DNA of 64,000 bases from Palleronia caenipelagi (GTDB lineage Bacteria; Pseudomonadota; Alphaproteobacteria; Rhodobacterales; Rhodobacteraceae), in assembly GCF_007004065.1 (NCBI RefSeq), contig NZ_VFSV01000006.1, positions 1 to 64,000 on the forward strand, read 5' to 3'. Numbering within the stretch: the stretch's first letter is position 1; every line of letters starts with the position of its first letter. The translations under genes and the position numbers were made by a program. Under the pieces are notes generated by a model. The model saw only the letters and a program-made list of their open reading frames with translations, was not told the DNA's origin and did no database searches. Below, piece by piece: positions 1 through 8,634 of the stretch.

Positions 1-1
1 G

Positions 2-265
2 GACTGGATCAAAGCTGTCGGCGCGAAAACGGCTTACATCGAACCTGGATCGCCTTGGGAGAACGGATACTGCGAAAGCTTCAACGCCCGTTTCCGCGAC
101 GAGTTCCTGAATGGCGAAACCTTCTACAGCCTGCGCGAGGCGCAGATCCTGATCGAACAATGGAGGAAACACTACAACACGAAACGACCACACAGCGCAT
201 TAGGCTACCGCCCACCGGCCCCGGAAACCTTCGTCACGATGGACCGGAGGCCCGTCATGCACTAA
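2..265 (+). CDS. IS3-family transposase (OrfB) C-terminus, cut by the window start
   Basis: The open frame enters from the window edge and ends at a TAA at 263-265, leaving about 87 codons. It contains the end of the DDE integrase core of IS3-family OrfB proteins: the block PGSPWENGYCESFNARFRDE, which holds the last catalytic Glu, then HYNTKRPHSALGYRPPAPE. The protein would cut and join transposon ends. The rest of the gene and orfA lie outside the window, so intactness cannot be judged. The element end lies just downstream and abuts a disrupted IS1182 transposase, so this IS arrived second. Confidence 0.9.
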   Translation, partial: DWIKAVGAKTAYIEPGSPWENGYCESFNARFRDEFLNGETFYSLREAQILIEQWRKHYNTKRPHSALGYRPPAPETFVTMDRRPVMH

Positions 266-274
266 CAATCAAAT

Positions 275-299
275 TGGACCACTCAAGTGGGGCTGATCA
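275..299. mobile_element. Terminal end of the IS3-family element
   Basis: Similarity to an IS1182 transposase on the minus strand stops abruptly at about position 301. The 25 bases at 275-299, which end in TGATCA, directly follow the IS3 transposase stop. They are therefore taken as the element's terminal inverted repeat. The partner end is outside the window, so neither the repeat nor a target duplication could be confirmed. Confidence 0.55.
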
Positions 300-300
300 G

Positions 301-1057
301 TCGACCCGACCTCGGCTTGCCGGATGGATCTGGTTGCCTCGACATCGACGATCACACCATGATCGGTATCGATCAGGTAATTGTCGGAATAACTGAAGAA
401 GGCCGGCCCCTTACGTGCCGCTGTCCATTGACTGGCAGGATCGGAGTGAGAGGTGAACTTGGGTTCAACCTCGCTTGCTGCGCCGAAAGCAGCGTTATCG
501 AGCCTTTCGAGATATTCCCGCACAGCGCGTAGCGCGTCGGCTGGATCAAGGGTCGATGGGTCTCAATCCTCCTTCGGTGTCGAGTTCTGTTTGTTCGCAT
601 CCGCTTCGATCAGGCTTGCATCAACCGCCAGTCGTTGGCCGCTGACCAGACCCTCTGCGATACAGCGTGCGACGGTCGTCTCAAACAGGTGCCGCAGCAG
701 TTCGCTCTCCCGGAAGCGCCCGTGCCGGTTCTTTGAGAACGTAGAATGCTCGGGGATCTTGTCCGCCAGATCGAGGCGGCAGAACCACCGGTATGCCAAG
801 TTCAGATGGACCTCCTCGCACAGCCGGCGCTCGGAGCGGATCCCGAAGCAGTACCCCACCAAAAGCATCCGGATCAGCAGTTCAGGATCAGCGGAAGGGC
901 GGCCGGTGTGGCTGTAGAAATCTGCGAGGTAAGCCCGGATGCTGCTCAGGTCGACAAACCGATCAATGGATCTCAGCAGATGGTTTTGTGGGACATAATC
1001 TTCCAGCGAGAACTCGTAGAACAGCGCCGGCTGCGCTTCCTGCCTCGGCCCCATCAT
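301..1057 (-). pseudogene. IS1182-family transposase, N-terminal part with internal stop, truncated by IS3
   Basis: The minus frame from MMGPRQEAQPALFYEF (start near 1057 or 1054) runs through blocks typical of IS1182-family transposases: LIRMLLVGYCFGIRSERR, the HSTFSKNRHGRF motif and the VDASLIEADANKQ catalytic Asp block. A TGA at 563-565 interrupts it where the family normally has Trp (…PKED-stop-DPSTLDPADALRA…). The same frame then continues to about 301, where the IS3 end begins. The C-terminal half is missing here. This is a dead transposase with one nonsense change plus truncation by insertion. The longer upstream start at 1108 is less likely. Confidence 0.88.
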
Positions 1058-1212
1058 CGCTGATCCTCCCGCTCCACAAAAGAAGTGAATCAGCGAACGA
1101 CACCTCAATCAAGCAAGAGTTTTTCAACAAAATACGCCCCCGTTCTGTGGAAAATTACCGTTTTGCGAGCGCAGAAATGGCGGGTTTGACGACGGCATGG
1201 GTACCTTTCTTA

Positions 1213-1712
1213 TCAGGCTTCCCGCAGATGCTGCGGTGCGGGAAAGATCTTTGCGAGTTTGCGGAGGTTCTGGGCGGTTGCGGCGAGGAGGAATTCGTCG
1301 CTCGCGCCGTATGGGCCGCGTAATCGAAGTCGTCCCAGCCCGAGGATGCGTTTGAGATGGGCAAAGAGCATCTCGACCTTCTTTCGCAGCTTCATCGCGA
1401 TGACATAGTCGTCGGTCTCGGCCAGATCCCGGGCGATCTGGCGGGCGTCTTCTTGCTCTTCGCGCGTGATCTGTCTGGCATCGGCGTTGGGGCAGCATCT
1501 GGCTTTCGAGGGGCACGCCTGACAGACGTCTTTTAGCGCGCGATAGCGGGCGGTGCCCTTGCCCGTCGGCCCCCGGTTCGGATCGGAATAGTTGCGGCGG
1601 AATTGCTTCAGCTCCTGACTCTCAGGACAATGTACTGGTCGCTCTCCGGATCCCACTCGAAGTCGGTTCTGGCCCATGTCCCGTCGGGGCGGGCGGCCTT
1701 CCCCGACATTGG
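1213..1712 (-). pseudogene. IS1182-family transposase, C-terminal fragment with frameshift
   Basis: This minus-strand fragment covers the C-terminal third of an IS1182-family transposase: RPDGTWARTDFEWDPESDQY, a Cys cluster (CQACPSKARCCPNADAR), then MKLRKKVEMLFAHLKRILG and LLAATAQNLRKLAKIF. The two parts are in different frames. A single missing base near 1629-1634 (DQYI | CPESQELKQF) explains the shift. It lies upstream, on the same strand, of the N-terminal fragment at 301-1057, so the two are separate copies lying head-to-tail rather than halves of one gene. Confidence 0.82.
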
Positions 1713-1937
1713 TCCTGGTCTTGAGACTTGATGACGCCACTGAGGTGATGAACGATGAATGGATCGAGTGGCGGCGATGTTCTCCGTGTGAAGAACCATG
1801 GCAACGTGCAAACCAATGCAGGCTGGAGAGCCGCTGCGCTGTCGCGATTACCCGCATCCAAGCGCAAATTTGATGGCGGGGTCTTTGGCGGGTAACGCAG
1901 CCTAAATTTGAAATTCGATAATAAAATCGGTGGTATA

Positions 1938-1952
1938 TGGCGGAGAGGAAGG
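1938..1952. repeat. Left attachment-site copy (att core)
   Basis: TGGCGGAGAGGAAGG is identical to the tRNA-Ser 3' end at 10485-10499, in the same orientation. The flanking bases differ on both sides, so the shared core is exactly 15 bp. It begins at the complement of the tRNA CCA, as expected for integration into a tRNA 3' end. Confidence 0.85.
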
Positions 1953-2070
1953 CCGCCATGATATGATACTATAAGTTCCACTGAAGTCCTAATAATACAA
2001 TGATAACAGTTCGATAATGGCTTCACTTGTGCAGTAACTTCCGGCAAGGTCCAATGCCATCCTCGCATTA

Positions 2071-2092
2071 GTGGGGGATGTTTTGGGGGATG
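2071..2092. repeat. Paired GGGGGAT repeat, left end (putative integrase arm site)
   Basis: Two copies of GGGGGAT lie 11 bp apart, immediately before the integrase start. A 22-bp match (19 identical positions) occurs in the same orientation near the other end of the island at 10408-10429. The location between att core and integrase suggests arm-type integrase or excisionase binding sites, but binding is inferred only. Confidence 0.5.
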
Positions 2093-2096
2093 TATA

Positions 2097-3332
2097 GTGA
2101 CTTCAGGCGCCAGAAGGCCCGAACGAGCGTTGACCGCACGTTCCGTCGAATCCGTGACAAAGCCGGGTAAATACTTTGACGGTCAGGGGCTCTTTCTTCG
2201 CGTCGCAAAGAACGGCGCAAAGCAGTGGGTGCAGCGCATCACGATCCGGGGCAAGAGATGTGAGTTAGGGCTTGGCGCCCCGCCTGCTGTGTCGCTCGCG
2301 GTTGCGCGTAAGATGGCACTCGAAAATCGGGGGATCGCGATGACCGGGGGCGATCCCCTCGCGGAGAAGCGGAAGGCGCAAGGCGCCATGACATTCACCG
2401 ACGCCACCGACAAGTATCTCGCGACGAAGTTATCGGAGTTCAAAAACGAGAAGCACCGGAAGCAATGGCGCGCCACCCTCGACACCTACGCGCTGTCAGC
2501 TATCGGCAATCGACTGGTCTCGGAAATCACGGTCCATGATATTTTCCGAGTCTTAGAGCCGATCTGGACAACCAAGACTGAGACCGCATCCCGGCTGCGT
2601 GGCCGGATTGAGAACGTGCTGTCATGGGCGACCGTTGCCGGACACCGCACTGGCGACAATCCCGCGCGCTGGCGGGGGAACCTGTCGGAGATGCTACCGA
2701 AGCCCGCGAAGATCGCCAAATCTGGAAACCAGCCCGCTCTATCGCTTGCGGATGCTTCGCGCTGGTGGAGCGATCTGCAAAAGCGCGACGGTATGGCGGC
2801 GCGGGCTCTGGAGTTCCTTACCTTAACGGCGGCGCGGTCAGGTGAGGTGCGCGGGGCAGTTTGGTCTGAAATAGAGATGCCTGCCGATGGGCGTGACGGC
2901 GGCATCTGGGCGATACCCGCCGAACGAATGAAAAATGGACGTCCGCACCGAGTCCCTCTCACGCAGGAGGCCGTCACGGTATTGAAGGCGCTACCCCACG
3001 CCGAAGGCTCACCCTACGTGTTCTGGGCGCCGCGTGGCGGGATGCTGTCTGACATGAGCATATCTGCCGTGATGCGCCGAATGCAGGCCACCGAAGAAAA
3101 GGCGGGCGGGACAGGCTATCTTGACCCGACAAGTCAGAGACCTGCGGTGCCGCACGGGTTGCGCTCAACATTTCGGCAATGGGCGGCAGAACGGGGCTAT
3201 CCGCGAGATATGGCTGAAATGGCCCTCGCGCATTTTATCGGCAGTGAAGTTGAGCGGGCTTATCAGCGATCCGATCTAATTGAGCGGAGGCGCGATATGA
3301 TGGCTGAATGGGCTCAGTTTCTGGCGGATTGA
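2097..3332 (+). CDS. P4-type tyrosine integrase
   Basis: This 411-residue protein starts at a GTG just after the paired GGGGGAT repeats. It is a site-specific recombinase that inserts and excises the island at tRNA-Ser. Residues about 10-95 form the DUF4102 arm-binding domain (GLFLRVAKNGAKQWV), 97-185 the SAM-like core-binding domain, and 210-400 the catalytic domain. The visible catalytic set is R247 in TAARSGE, H353 and R356 in PHGLRSTFRQW, H379 in LAHF and Y389 in VERAYQRSD. Length and all key residues are intact, so it is probably functional. Position next to the att core fits an integrase autonomous from other mobility genes. Confidence 0.95.
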   Translation: MTSGARRPERALTARSVESVTKPGKYFDGQGLFLRVAKNGAKQWVQRITIRGKRCELGLGAPPAVSLAVARKMALENRGIAMTGGDPLAEKRKAQGAMTFTDATDKYLATKLSEFKNEKHRKQWRATLDTYALSAIGNRLVSEITVHDIFRVLEPIWTTKTETASRLRGRIENVLSWATVAGHRTGDNPARWRGNLSEMLPKPAKIAKSGNQPALSLADASRWWSDLQKRDGMAARALEFLTLTAARSGEVRGAVWSEIEMPADGRDGGIWAIPAERMKNGRPHRVPLTQEAVTVLKALPHAEGSPYVFWAPRGGMLSDMSISAVMRRMQATEEKAGGTGYLDPTSQRPAVPHGLRSTFRQWAAERGYPRDMAEMALAHFIGSEVERAYQRSDLIERRRDMMAEWAQFLAD

Positions 3333-3687
3333 TAGTTGCGAATCACCCTCAATTGCCTCTTTGAAGGTGCCAAGATCGGAAAACTGTAGTCGGAGTCATT
3401 GCTCGAAAGCGGGTTCTCCTTAGTTTTCCACAGGGTTGCACCAAGGCCAAACCCGTCAAAATCTCAACGTTAGTTCGTCAAGCCGAATCACGTGTGGAGA
3501 ACCCTAAATTTTCCATTGCCAGCGCACTAGAGATTGAGTGTTCTAGAGGGAACCAAAGCTGAACACGGCATCGGCTGAGGTGGCTCCGCGATACTGTTGA
3601 AGCAGATCGCGAAGCCGGGGTGAAATGTCCTCTCCCGGAATTTCGCCTCTTAGCTAGCCGGACAACGAGCCAAGAGGCAAGCAGATT
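3333..3687. other. Intergenic stretch inside the island
   Basis: No convincing gene is seen in these 355 bases. Short frames on both strands lack a start with a ribosome site and any recognisable family. The stretch presumably holds the promoter of the alpA-primase operon that follows and the 3' region of the integrase. Confidence 0.5.
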
Positions 3688-3894
3688 ATGAGTAAGCAGG
3701 CAACGAACCAAGCAGAGCGTATTCTGAGGCGTCCTGAAGTTGAGTCACAGACCGGGCTGTCCCGATCAACGCTCTATGCGATGATCGCCGAGGGGACCTT
3801 CCCGCGCCCCGTGAAACTTGGGAAGCGCGCCGTCGGGTGGCATCAGTCACAGATCTCCGACTGGCTCAATAGTCGCGTCACGAACATCGCGTAA
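3688..3894 (+). CDS. AlpA-like DNA-binding regulator / excisionase
   Basis: This 68-residue protein has the AlpA/MerR-like winged helix-turn-helix pattern: ILRRPEVESQTGLSRSTLYA, then GTFPRPVKLGKRAVGW and a helix with IxDWLNSR. AlpA proteins control integrase expression or act as recombination directionality factors in P4-like elements. It is the first gene of a tight cluster with the small protein, the primase-like gene and the DUF3987 gene, a common order in alphaproteobacterial tRNA islands. Whether it excises the island or only regulates transcription cannot be told. Confidence 0.85.
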   Translation: MSKQATNQAERILRRPEVESQTGLSRSTLYAMIAEGTFPRPVKLGKRAVGWHQSQISDWLNSRVTNIA

Positions 3895-3898
3895 AGCC

Positions 3899-4078
3899 AT
3901 GAAATTCGAACAGATGACCGGCGCGCAGGAATGCGTGACCGGGGCGGCGGAGCCTTGCCCTGCGAATGCGGCGGGCTCAACCGATCAAAGCGAATGGCAA
4001 GCCATTGGCGGTATTGCGGCGAAACTGGTCGCAGACGCTGCGCGGAAATATGCGGAGCGGTCCAATGCAGAGCGCTGA
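3899..4078 (+). CDS. Small hypothetical protein (59 aa)
   Basis: An ATG at 3899, four bases after the alpA stop, opens a 59-codon frame ending in KYAERSNAER. The frame overlaps the start of the next gene at 4065, which is typical of translational coupling. The sequence is Ala-rich and has no recognised domain. Similar short frames often sit between alpA and the primase gene in such islands; no function is claimed. A longer frame from 3818 overlaps alpA and is rejected. Confidence 0.55.
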   Translation: MKFEQMTGAQECVTGAAEPCPANAAGSTDQSEWQAIGGIAAKLVADAARKYAERSNAER

Positions 4079-4958
4079 GGTAATGACTAAGAGCCTCGGA
4101 GGCAATTGGTACGGCAGTTACGGCGTCGCGCCTTGTCCGGTCTGCCAACCCGAACGACGCTCCGACCAGACCGCCTTGACACTTGGCGACGGTCACTCCG
4201 GGTTGCTGGCGCATTGCAAAAAATCAGGCTGCGAATTTGGCTCCATTCTTGCGGCAGCGGGAATAACCAAAGATGACGTCTGCCCTCCTGACCCGGCGGT
4301 GCGCGCCCGGCGGGACGCGGAGAGGCGCGCCGATATAGAACGGCGCGCGCGGCAGGCTCACGCCCTCTGGTGCGAGGCGAGGCCGATCATAGGCACCATC
4401 GCCGAGGGGTATCTGCGTGACGCGCGGGCAATCCATGGTCCGTTGCCTGATAGCCTCCGCTTTCATCCTGCGGCGTGGCATGGGGCAACGGCTTCGCGGT
4501 ACCCGGCCCTAGTGGCGCGGGTGGATGGCGCCGATGGGTTTGCGGTCCACCGCACATACCTGGGGCCTGACGGTTTGGGCAAAGCGGATCTGACCCCGGC
4601 CAAGGCGATGCTCGGCGCAACCGCTGGCGGCGCTGTGAGGCTTCAGGAGGGCAATGACAGACTAGTTGTTGCTGAGGGTATCGAGACGGCACTTTCGCTC
4701 GCCTGCGGCCTTTTACACGGTCCTGCGGCGATCTGGGCGGCGCTGAGTACCAGCGGGATGACAGGGCTCAGGCTGCCGAATGAACCCGGACGGCTGGTCA
4801 TCGCCCCTGATGGCGACCCGGTGGGCAAAAAGGCTGCACAAACACTGGCCGAAAGAGCCGATGCGCTGGGTTGGTCCGTGTCGCTGTTACCGGCGCCTGA
4901 GGGGTCCGACTGGAATTCGGTCATTCAGAAGCGGAGGTCTGGCAATGCACACTCCTGA
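4065..4958 (+). CDS. Zinc-finger / Toprim primase-like protein
   Basis: The ATG at 4065 is preceded by GGAG at 7 bp, giving 297 residues; ATG 4083 is an alternative. Near the N-terminus CPVCQPERRSD followed by HCKKSGCEF forms a CHC2-like zinc-binding module. The C-terminal half carries a Toprim fold of the virulence-associated/P4 primase type: VVAEGIETALSLACGL with the catalytic Glu, and LVIAPDGDPVGKKAA with the Asp pair. Such proteins make primers or support replication of the excised element. The gene overlaps both neighbours, so it is co-translated with the DUF3987 ATPase. No polymerase-type primase active site was recognised. Confidence 0.85.
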   Translation: MQSAEVMTKSLGGNWYGSYGVAPCPVCQPERRSDQTALTLGDGHSGLLAHCKKSGCEFGSILAAAGITKDDVCPPDPAVRARRDAERRADIERRARQAHALWCEARPIIGTIAEGYLRDARAIHGPLPDSLRFHPAAWHGATASRYPALVARVDGADGFAVHRTYLGPDGLGKADLTPAKAMLGATAGGAVRLQEGNDRLVVAEGIETALSLACGLLHGPAAIWAALSTSGMTGLRLPNEPGRLVIAPDGDPVGKKAAQTLAERADALGWSVSLLPAPEGSDWNSVIQKRRSGNAHS

Positions 4959-6438
4959 GCCGATCCCGTTCGCGCCGGACTGGCCGGACCCGGCCCCGCG
5001 TTTTGTGCGCCTTGACCTACCACCGGCACCAGCATTGCCGCTGCGCGATGTTTTGGCACCGCGACTGGCGCAATGGGTCGAAGACGCTGCCGAAGCAAAA
5101 GGCGCGCCGCCGGATTATGTCTTTGCCGCGCTGCTGTCAGTTGCGGGGGCGACTATCGGAAATAGCAGATGGGTTTCGCCTTGGCGCGGATGGACGGAAC
5201 CGCCGGTCATCTGGTCAATGTGCGTCGGGTTGCCCAGCGCGGGGAAAAGCCCCGCTATCGACGCTGTTTTGCAACCGCTCCGCGCCGCTGAGCGACCGTT
5301 GCGAGAAGCGGCAGAAGCTGAATTGCAGGCGTGGGCGGAAAAGGCCGAAGTCGCGAAAATTGCCGAGGCCGCTTGGAAAGAGGGGGTGCGGGCCGCGATG
5401 AAAGCTGGCGACAAAGCGCCCGATAAGCCCAACGGTGCCGACGCAGGCCCCATGCCGCACATTCCGCGACTTGTCGTCAATGATGGGACGATTGAACGCC
5501 TCGGCGCCATACTTGCGCGGCAACCGCGCGGCACATTGCAGATGCGGGATGAGTTGGCAGGATGGCTCGAAGGGATGGCGCGTTACTCCGGCGGCGGGTC
5601 GGATCGACCCTTTTGGCTGGAAGCCTATGGCGGACGGGGTTTCACCGTTGAACGCATGGGGCGGGAACCGTTGACCGTGGACCGGCTGACCATTGGCGTT
5701 ATGGGAGGCATCCAGCCTGACCGCCTGAAAAGTCTGTTGTTCAAATCCGACGATGACGGGCTCTTAGCGCGCTTCCTCCCGATCTGGCCTGACCCCGCGC
5801 CATTGCGGCGCCCGGAAGCATGGGCAGATGAGGTGTTGATTGACCGCGTCTTGGCGCGGCTCCTATCGCTGGAAATGGTCAACGACGACGAAGGCACGCG
5901 GCCATGGGTCGTGCCGTTCTCTGAGGGTGCGCGGGGGATGATGGATGACTTCCGCGAGGCGGTTCGGGAATGGGAGGCGGGGACTGATGGGCTTTTGCTG
6001 TCGTTTATCGGCAAGTTGCCCGGACTGTCTGCCCGGCTGGCGTTAGTCCTGGCCCTTCTCGACTATGCGGCAGACGACGCAGAAGCCCCGCGCGAGATAA
6101 CGGTCAACGCCTATGGGCGGGCTTGTCATCTGGTCGAGGCATATCTCCTGCCGATGGCACGGCGCGCCTATGCGGATGCTGCGACACCGAAAGCCGACCG
6201 GGCCGCGCGCAGATTGGTTACGCTGATCCGCGATCAAAAATGGCGATCCTTTTCGACGCGGGACGTCATGCGGCTCGACCGCGCGGGGTTGGCGTCCAAG
6301 CGGGATCTCGACCCCGCGCTGGCAGCGCTCGAAGATGGTGACTGCATCCGGTCTGTTGAGGCGCCACCGCGACCGCAAGGGGGAAGGCCGCAACGCCTCT
6401 ATTCGGTCAATCCGGCTCTGCTGGCAGGGACGTCATGA
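4945..6438 (+). CDS. DUF3987-family P-loop ATPase (replication-associated)
   Basis: The start at ATG 4945 has GGAGG 7 bp upstream and gives 497 residues. A Walker A motif, GLPSAGKSP, lies at residues 95-103 after a hydrophobic strand (VIWSMCV). Downstream are RGTLQMRDELAGWLEGM and WLEAYGGRGFTVERMGR, both typical of the DUF3987 helicase-like family. These proteins follow Toprim primases in islands and are thought to act as replicative ATPases, although no activity is proven. The gene overlaps the primase gene by 14 bp and the next gene by 4 bp (ATGA). The C-terminal 100 residues resemble a winged-helix segment. Confidence 0.85.
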   Translation: MHTPEPIPFAPDWPDPAPRFVRLDLPPAPALPLRDVLAPRLAQWVEDAAEAKGAPPDYVFAALLSVAGATIGNSRWVSPWRGWTEPPVIWSMCVGLPSAGKSPAIDAVLQPLRAAERPLREAAEAELQAWAEKAEVAKIAEAAWKEGVRAAMKAGDKAPDKPNGADAGPMPHIPRLVVNDGTIERLGAILARQPRGTLQMRDELAGWLEGMARYSGGGSDRPFWLEAYGGRGFTVERMGREPLTVDRLTIGVMGGIQPDRLKSLLFKSDDDGLLARFLPIWPDPAPLRRPEAWADEVLIDRVLARLLSLEMVNDDEGTRPWVVPFSEGARGMMDDFREAVREWEAGTDGLLLSFIGKLPGLSARLALVLALLDYAADDAEAPREITVNAYGRACHLVEAYLLPMARRAYADAATPKADRAARRLVTLIRDQKWRSFSTRDVMRLDRAGLASKRDLDPALAALEDGDCIRSVEAPPRPQGGRPQRLYSVNPALLAGTS

Positions 6439-6839
6439 CGCGCTGGCTCGACGCTGCCCGGAAGGTTCAACAGACACTGACAGAACCGACAAAACCGACA
6501 AAACTCCGATCTGAGCCGGTTCTGTCAGTTAAATCGGTTTTGTCCGGGCAAGATGAGCGCGACGCCTCGCGCCAGATAAGCGACGCTGAAAGCGGGGGAC
6601 CGGTGAAAGCTGGTTCCCGACCGCCGGACCCTAAGATCACCCTAAGGCTTAAAAAGGTTAGAGTTCAGAATCGACCGCAAGACGGCAGCAACGGCAGGTC
6701 GGTTGCGGGCAGGCCGCTCACGTGGACCGGGCGTCCCGTGAGTGAAACCGCTTGGCGCGGGTTGAGCGAATGGCAGCGGCATGGGCCGGGTTGGAAAGTC
6801 TGGTGTGCGCTACGGCGCGACTGGCTTGACCCGAATTAG
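6435..6839 (+). CDS. Small basic hypothetical protein (134 aa)
   Basis: This gene begins in an ATGA overlap with the DUF3987 gene, so it is probably part of the same operon. The protein is basic and apparently disordered in the middle (SVLSGQDERDASRQISDAES…). A compact Trp-rich end (ETAWRGLSEWQRHGPGWKVWCALRRDWL) could be a small DNA- or protein-binding module. No family is recognised. Its fixed position after the ATPase suggests a replication accessory role, which is inference only. Confidence 0.7.
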   Translation: MTRWLDAARKVQQTLTEPTKPTKLRSEPVLSVKSVLSGQDERDASRQISDAESGGPVKAGSRPPDPKITLRLKKVRVQNRPQDGSNGRSVAGRPLTWTGRPVSETAWRGLSEWQRHGPGWKVWCALRRDWLDPN

Positions 6840-7134
6840 ATCAAGACTTGCGCCATCTGCCCGCTCAGGCCACCGCCGAGGCCTGCATGACGCTCAGAAG
6901 AACGCACCCGAGACAAAAGCGGCATGATCGTTGCATCTTGGGACTGCCCAAATGCGCCAAAGTCCGAGAAACATGCGGAAAACACAACTGCAGAGCCCTC
7001 GCAATCGATGATCTGGCACCCGACGCCGCCGTCAGAGTTGAAAACACCCACCAAAACGGTCAAGCTCCCGCTAAAACCAAGATACTTGGGAAATATCAAA
7101 TAAAACCTACAATATCAGCAAGCTGGATAAAGCT
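6840..7134. other. Intergenic stretch separating replication genes from cargo
   Basis: About 295 bases mark the shift from GC-rich operon DNA to AT-rich cargo. Two opposed frames exist here (plus 6848-7138 and minus 6836-7099). Neither has a good ribosome site or a recognised family. The minus frame ends in Ser/Gly-rich sequence and could be a decayed gene end. The AT-rich last 70 bases probably contain the promoter of the next gene. Confidence 0.4.
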
Positions 7135-8352
7135 ATGAGCAAAGCAACGAACCACATTTACGTAAAATATTTTGCAGCATTCGCATTATGCTCTTTCATG
7201 GGCAACCCGGCTTCCTCTGAAAGCAATAAATTAGATTATTGGATTGAAAGTTTAGTCTATGAAATTAAACAGAATACCGTATTTGAAAAATCTGAACATA
7301 CACACCCAAAGATTCTAGAAGAAACGGCAAAATTGGCTGGCTTTGAAAACACCGAAGACTTCCTAAATATAGCTAGGTCAGGATATGAAATATCTAAGAA
7401 ACAAATAGAAATTTGGGACGTGTCTGCAGTTAACGAAAATATCTTGCAGGGAAGCGCAGAAAACTGGGATTGGGCTTTAGTTCCAATCTTGTCTAGGGCA
7501 AAAATGGTTCAAAGTGGGGATATGCTTCCAGACAGCTGCAATGTTCATTTGTTTTTTTGGAATCCAAAAGGATGGTATAGAACCAGCATATCTGGTCAAA
7601 CTAGTAAAATCGCGACCGTGAGCGCAATACCAGAACTGCGTAAAGCGGTATATTCCACGCCCCCAACGTGCTTGGTTTCATCCACCAGTGATGCGGGCCA
7701 ACAATCGCCCGTAAATGATGATGAAATAAATAAAAAGAAAGAATTATATGAAATCATTTACGGTAACTACCCTACAAACTGTACCCCCAAATTTTTAGTT
7801 CAGAAAAACTCGTGCATCGTTGAGCATATTTCTTTCTGCTCAAATGACACTATTTTTATCACACAAGACAAAGAAGGAAGCGCGGAAAAAGTAAATTATA
7901 CCTATTCCAGTGATGGTAAAATTCAAATGTTGTGGGGGAGTTATCAAGGTTATCCAGTCTGGGTGGATATCCCCATCGAAGAACAAAACGGTTTTATTCC
8001 TATCGCCGCATTAAAGGAAAATAGGGATGGTTCTCTCACCGAAAGACGCCGTTTTCTGGCACCAATATCTAACGACGATTTGGAATACACATTAAAAGCC
8101 GAGTTCTCTTCAGGAGAGTCTCTAATATTAGATGGTGTCAAACTTTTATCCGTGACTGGAGAATACACCTATAATTACCCAGACAAAATTACCAATATGA
8201 CCGAAGGCTTTTTCATAATGACTGATTATAATGTGATTATAGAAGGGACTAAATCCATAGGTCCCGTACGGGATGAAACACCTCGAGAAATACTGAGGAC
8301 ATCACAAGCAACATCGCGTGATGAAGCGGGTAAATATCAATGCCGTGATTAA
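7135..8352 (+). CDS. Exported hypothetical protein (405 aa), AT-rich island cargo
   Basis: The protein begins with a Sec-type signal (KYFAAFALCSFMG, then NPASS as a probable cleavage region), so it should reach the periplasm or outside. The mature part contains several spaced Cys residues (for example in NSCIVEHISFCSN, PPTCLV and a terminal YQCRD), which could form disulfides. It is rich in beta-forming and polar residues. No domain is recognised. Base composition is strikingly AT-rich compared with everything around it, with AAA/ATA/TTA codons common, indicating recent transfer from a different host type. It lies upstream of, and in the same direction as, the SNIPE-like nuclease gene; a functional link is possible but unproven. 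Confidence 0.75.
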   Translation: MSKATNHIYVKYFAAFALCSFMGNPASSESNKLDYWIESLVYEIKQNTVFEKSEHTHPKILEETAKLAGFENTEDFLNIARSGYEISKKQIEIWDVSAVNENILQGSAENWDWALVPILSRAKMVQSGDMLPDSCNVHLFFWNPKGWYRTSISGQTSKIATVSAIPELRKAVYSTPPTCLVSSTSDAGQQSPVNDDEINKKKELYEIIYGNYPTNCTPKFLVQKNSCIVEHISFCSNDTIFITQDKEGSAEKVNYTYSSDGKIQMLWGSYQGYPVWVDIPIEEQNGFIPIAALKENRDGSLTERRRFLAPISNDDLEYTLKAEFSSGESLILDGVKLLSVTGEYTYNYPDKITNMTEGFFIMTDYNVIIEGTKSIGPVRDETPREILRTSQATSRDEAGKYQCRD

Positions 8353-8385
8353 GTGAGTTAGTCGAGGGCGCAGATCCCTTTTCCA

Positions 8386-8466
8386 TTATGCCGCCGCACT
8401 CACATCAAACTCGAAGTGGATGCGGTCATAAGGGAACTTTACGCCCTTCTCTGTCCGATTAATCAC
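8386..8466 (-). pseudogene. Short C-terminal coding remnant
   Basis: On the minus strand a 26-codon frame reads …EKGVKFPYDRIHFEFDVSAAA before a TAA. It has strong coding character for its length but no proper start region, and a stop precedes it directly. It looks like the surviving 3' end of a deleted gene, left between the two cargo genes. The parent family is not identified. Confidence 0.3.
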
Positions 8467-8634
8467 CCCTTATAAAAAGCACTATCGAACACGAAACGCG
8501 ACGACAGGCCGAACGGCGGCAATGAGACTAGCTTGTTAATCCATCATAGCGCAGCGAAGGTCTGCAATACCTATTTTTGATTGCCTCCACGGCGCTGGTC
8601 AAATTGAAAAATAGAAATTGAAAGGCTGCAAATA

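Noticed and set aside
6836-7099. Minus-strand frame of 87 codons before the cargo genes
   Set aside because: It looks partly protein-like (FSDFGAFGQSQDATIMPLL) but lacks a ribosome site and overlaps the preceding gene end. It was left in the intergenic note as a possible remnant.
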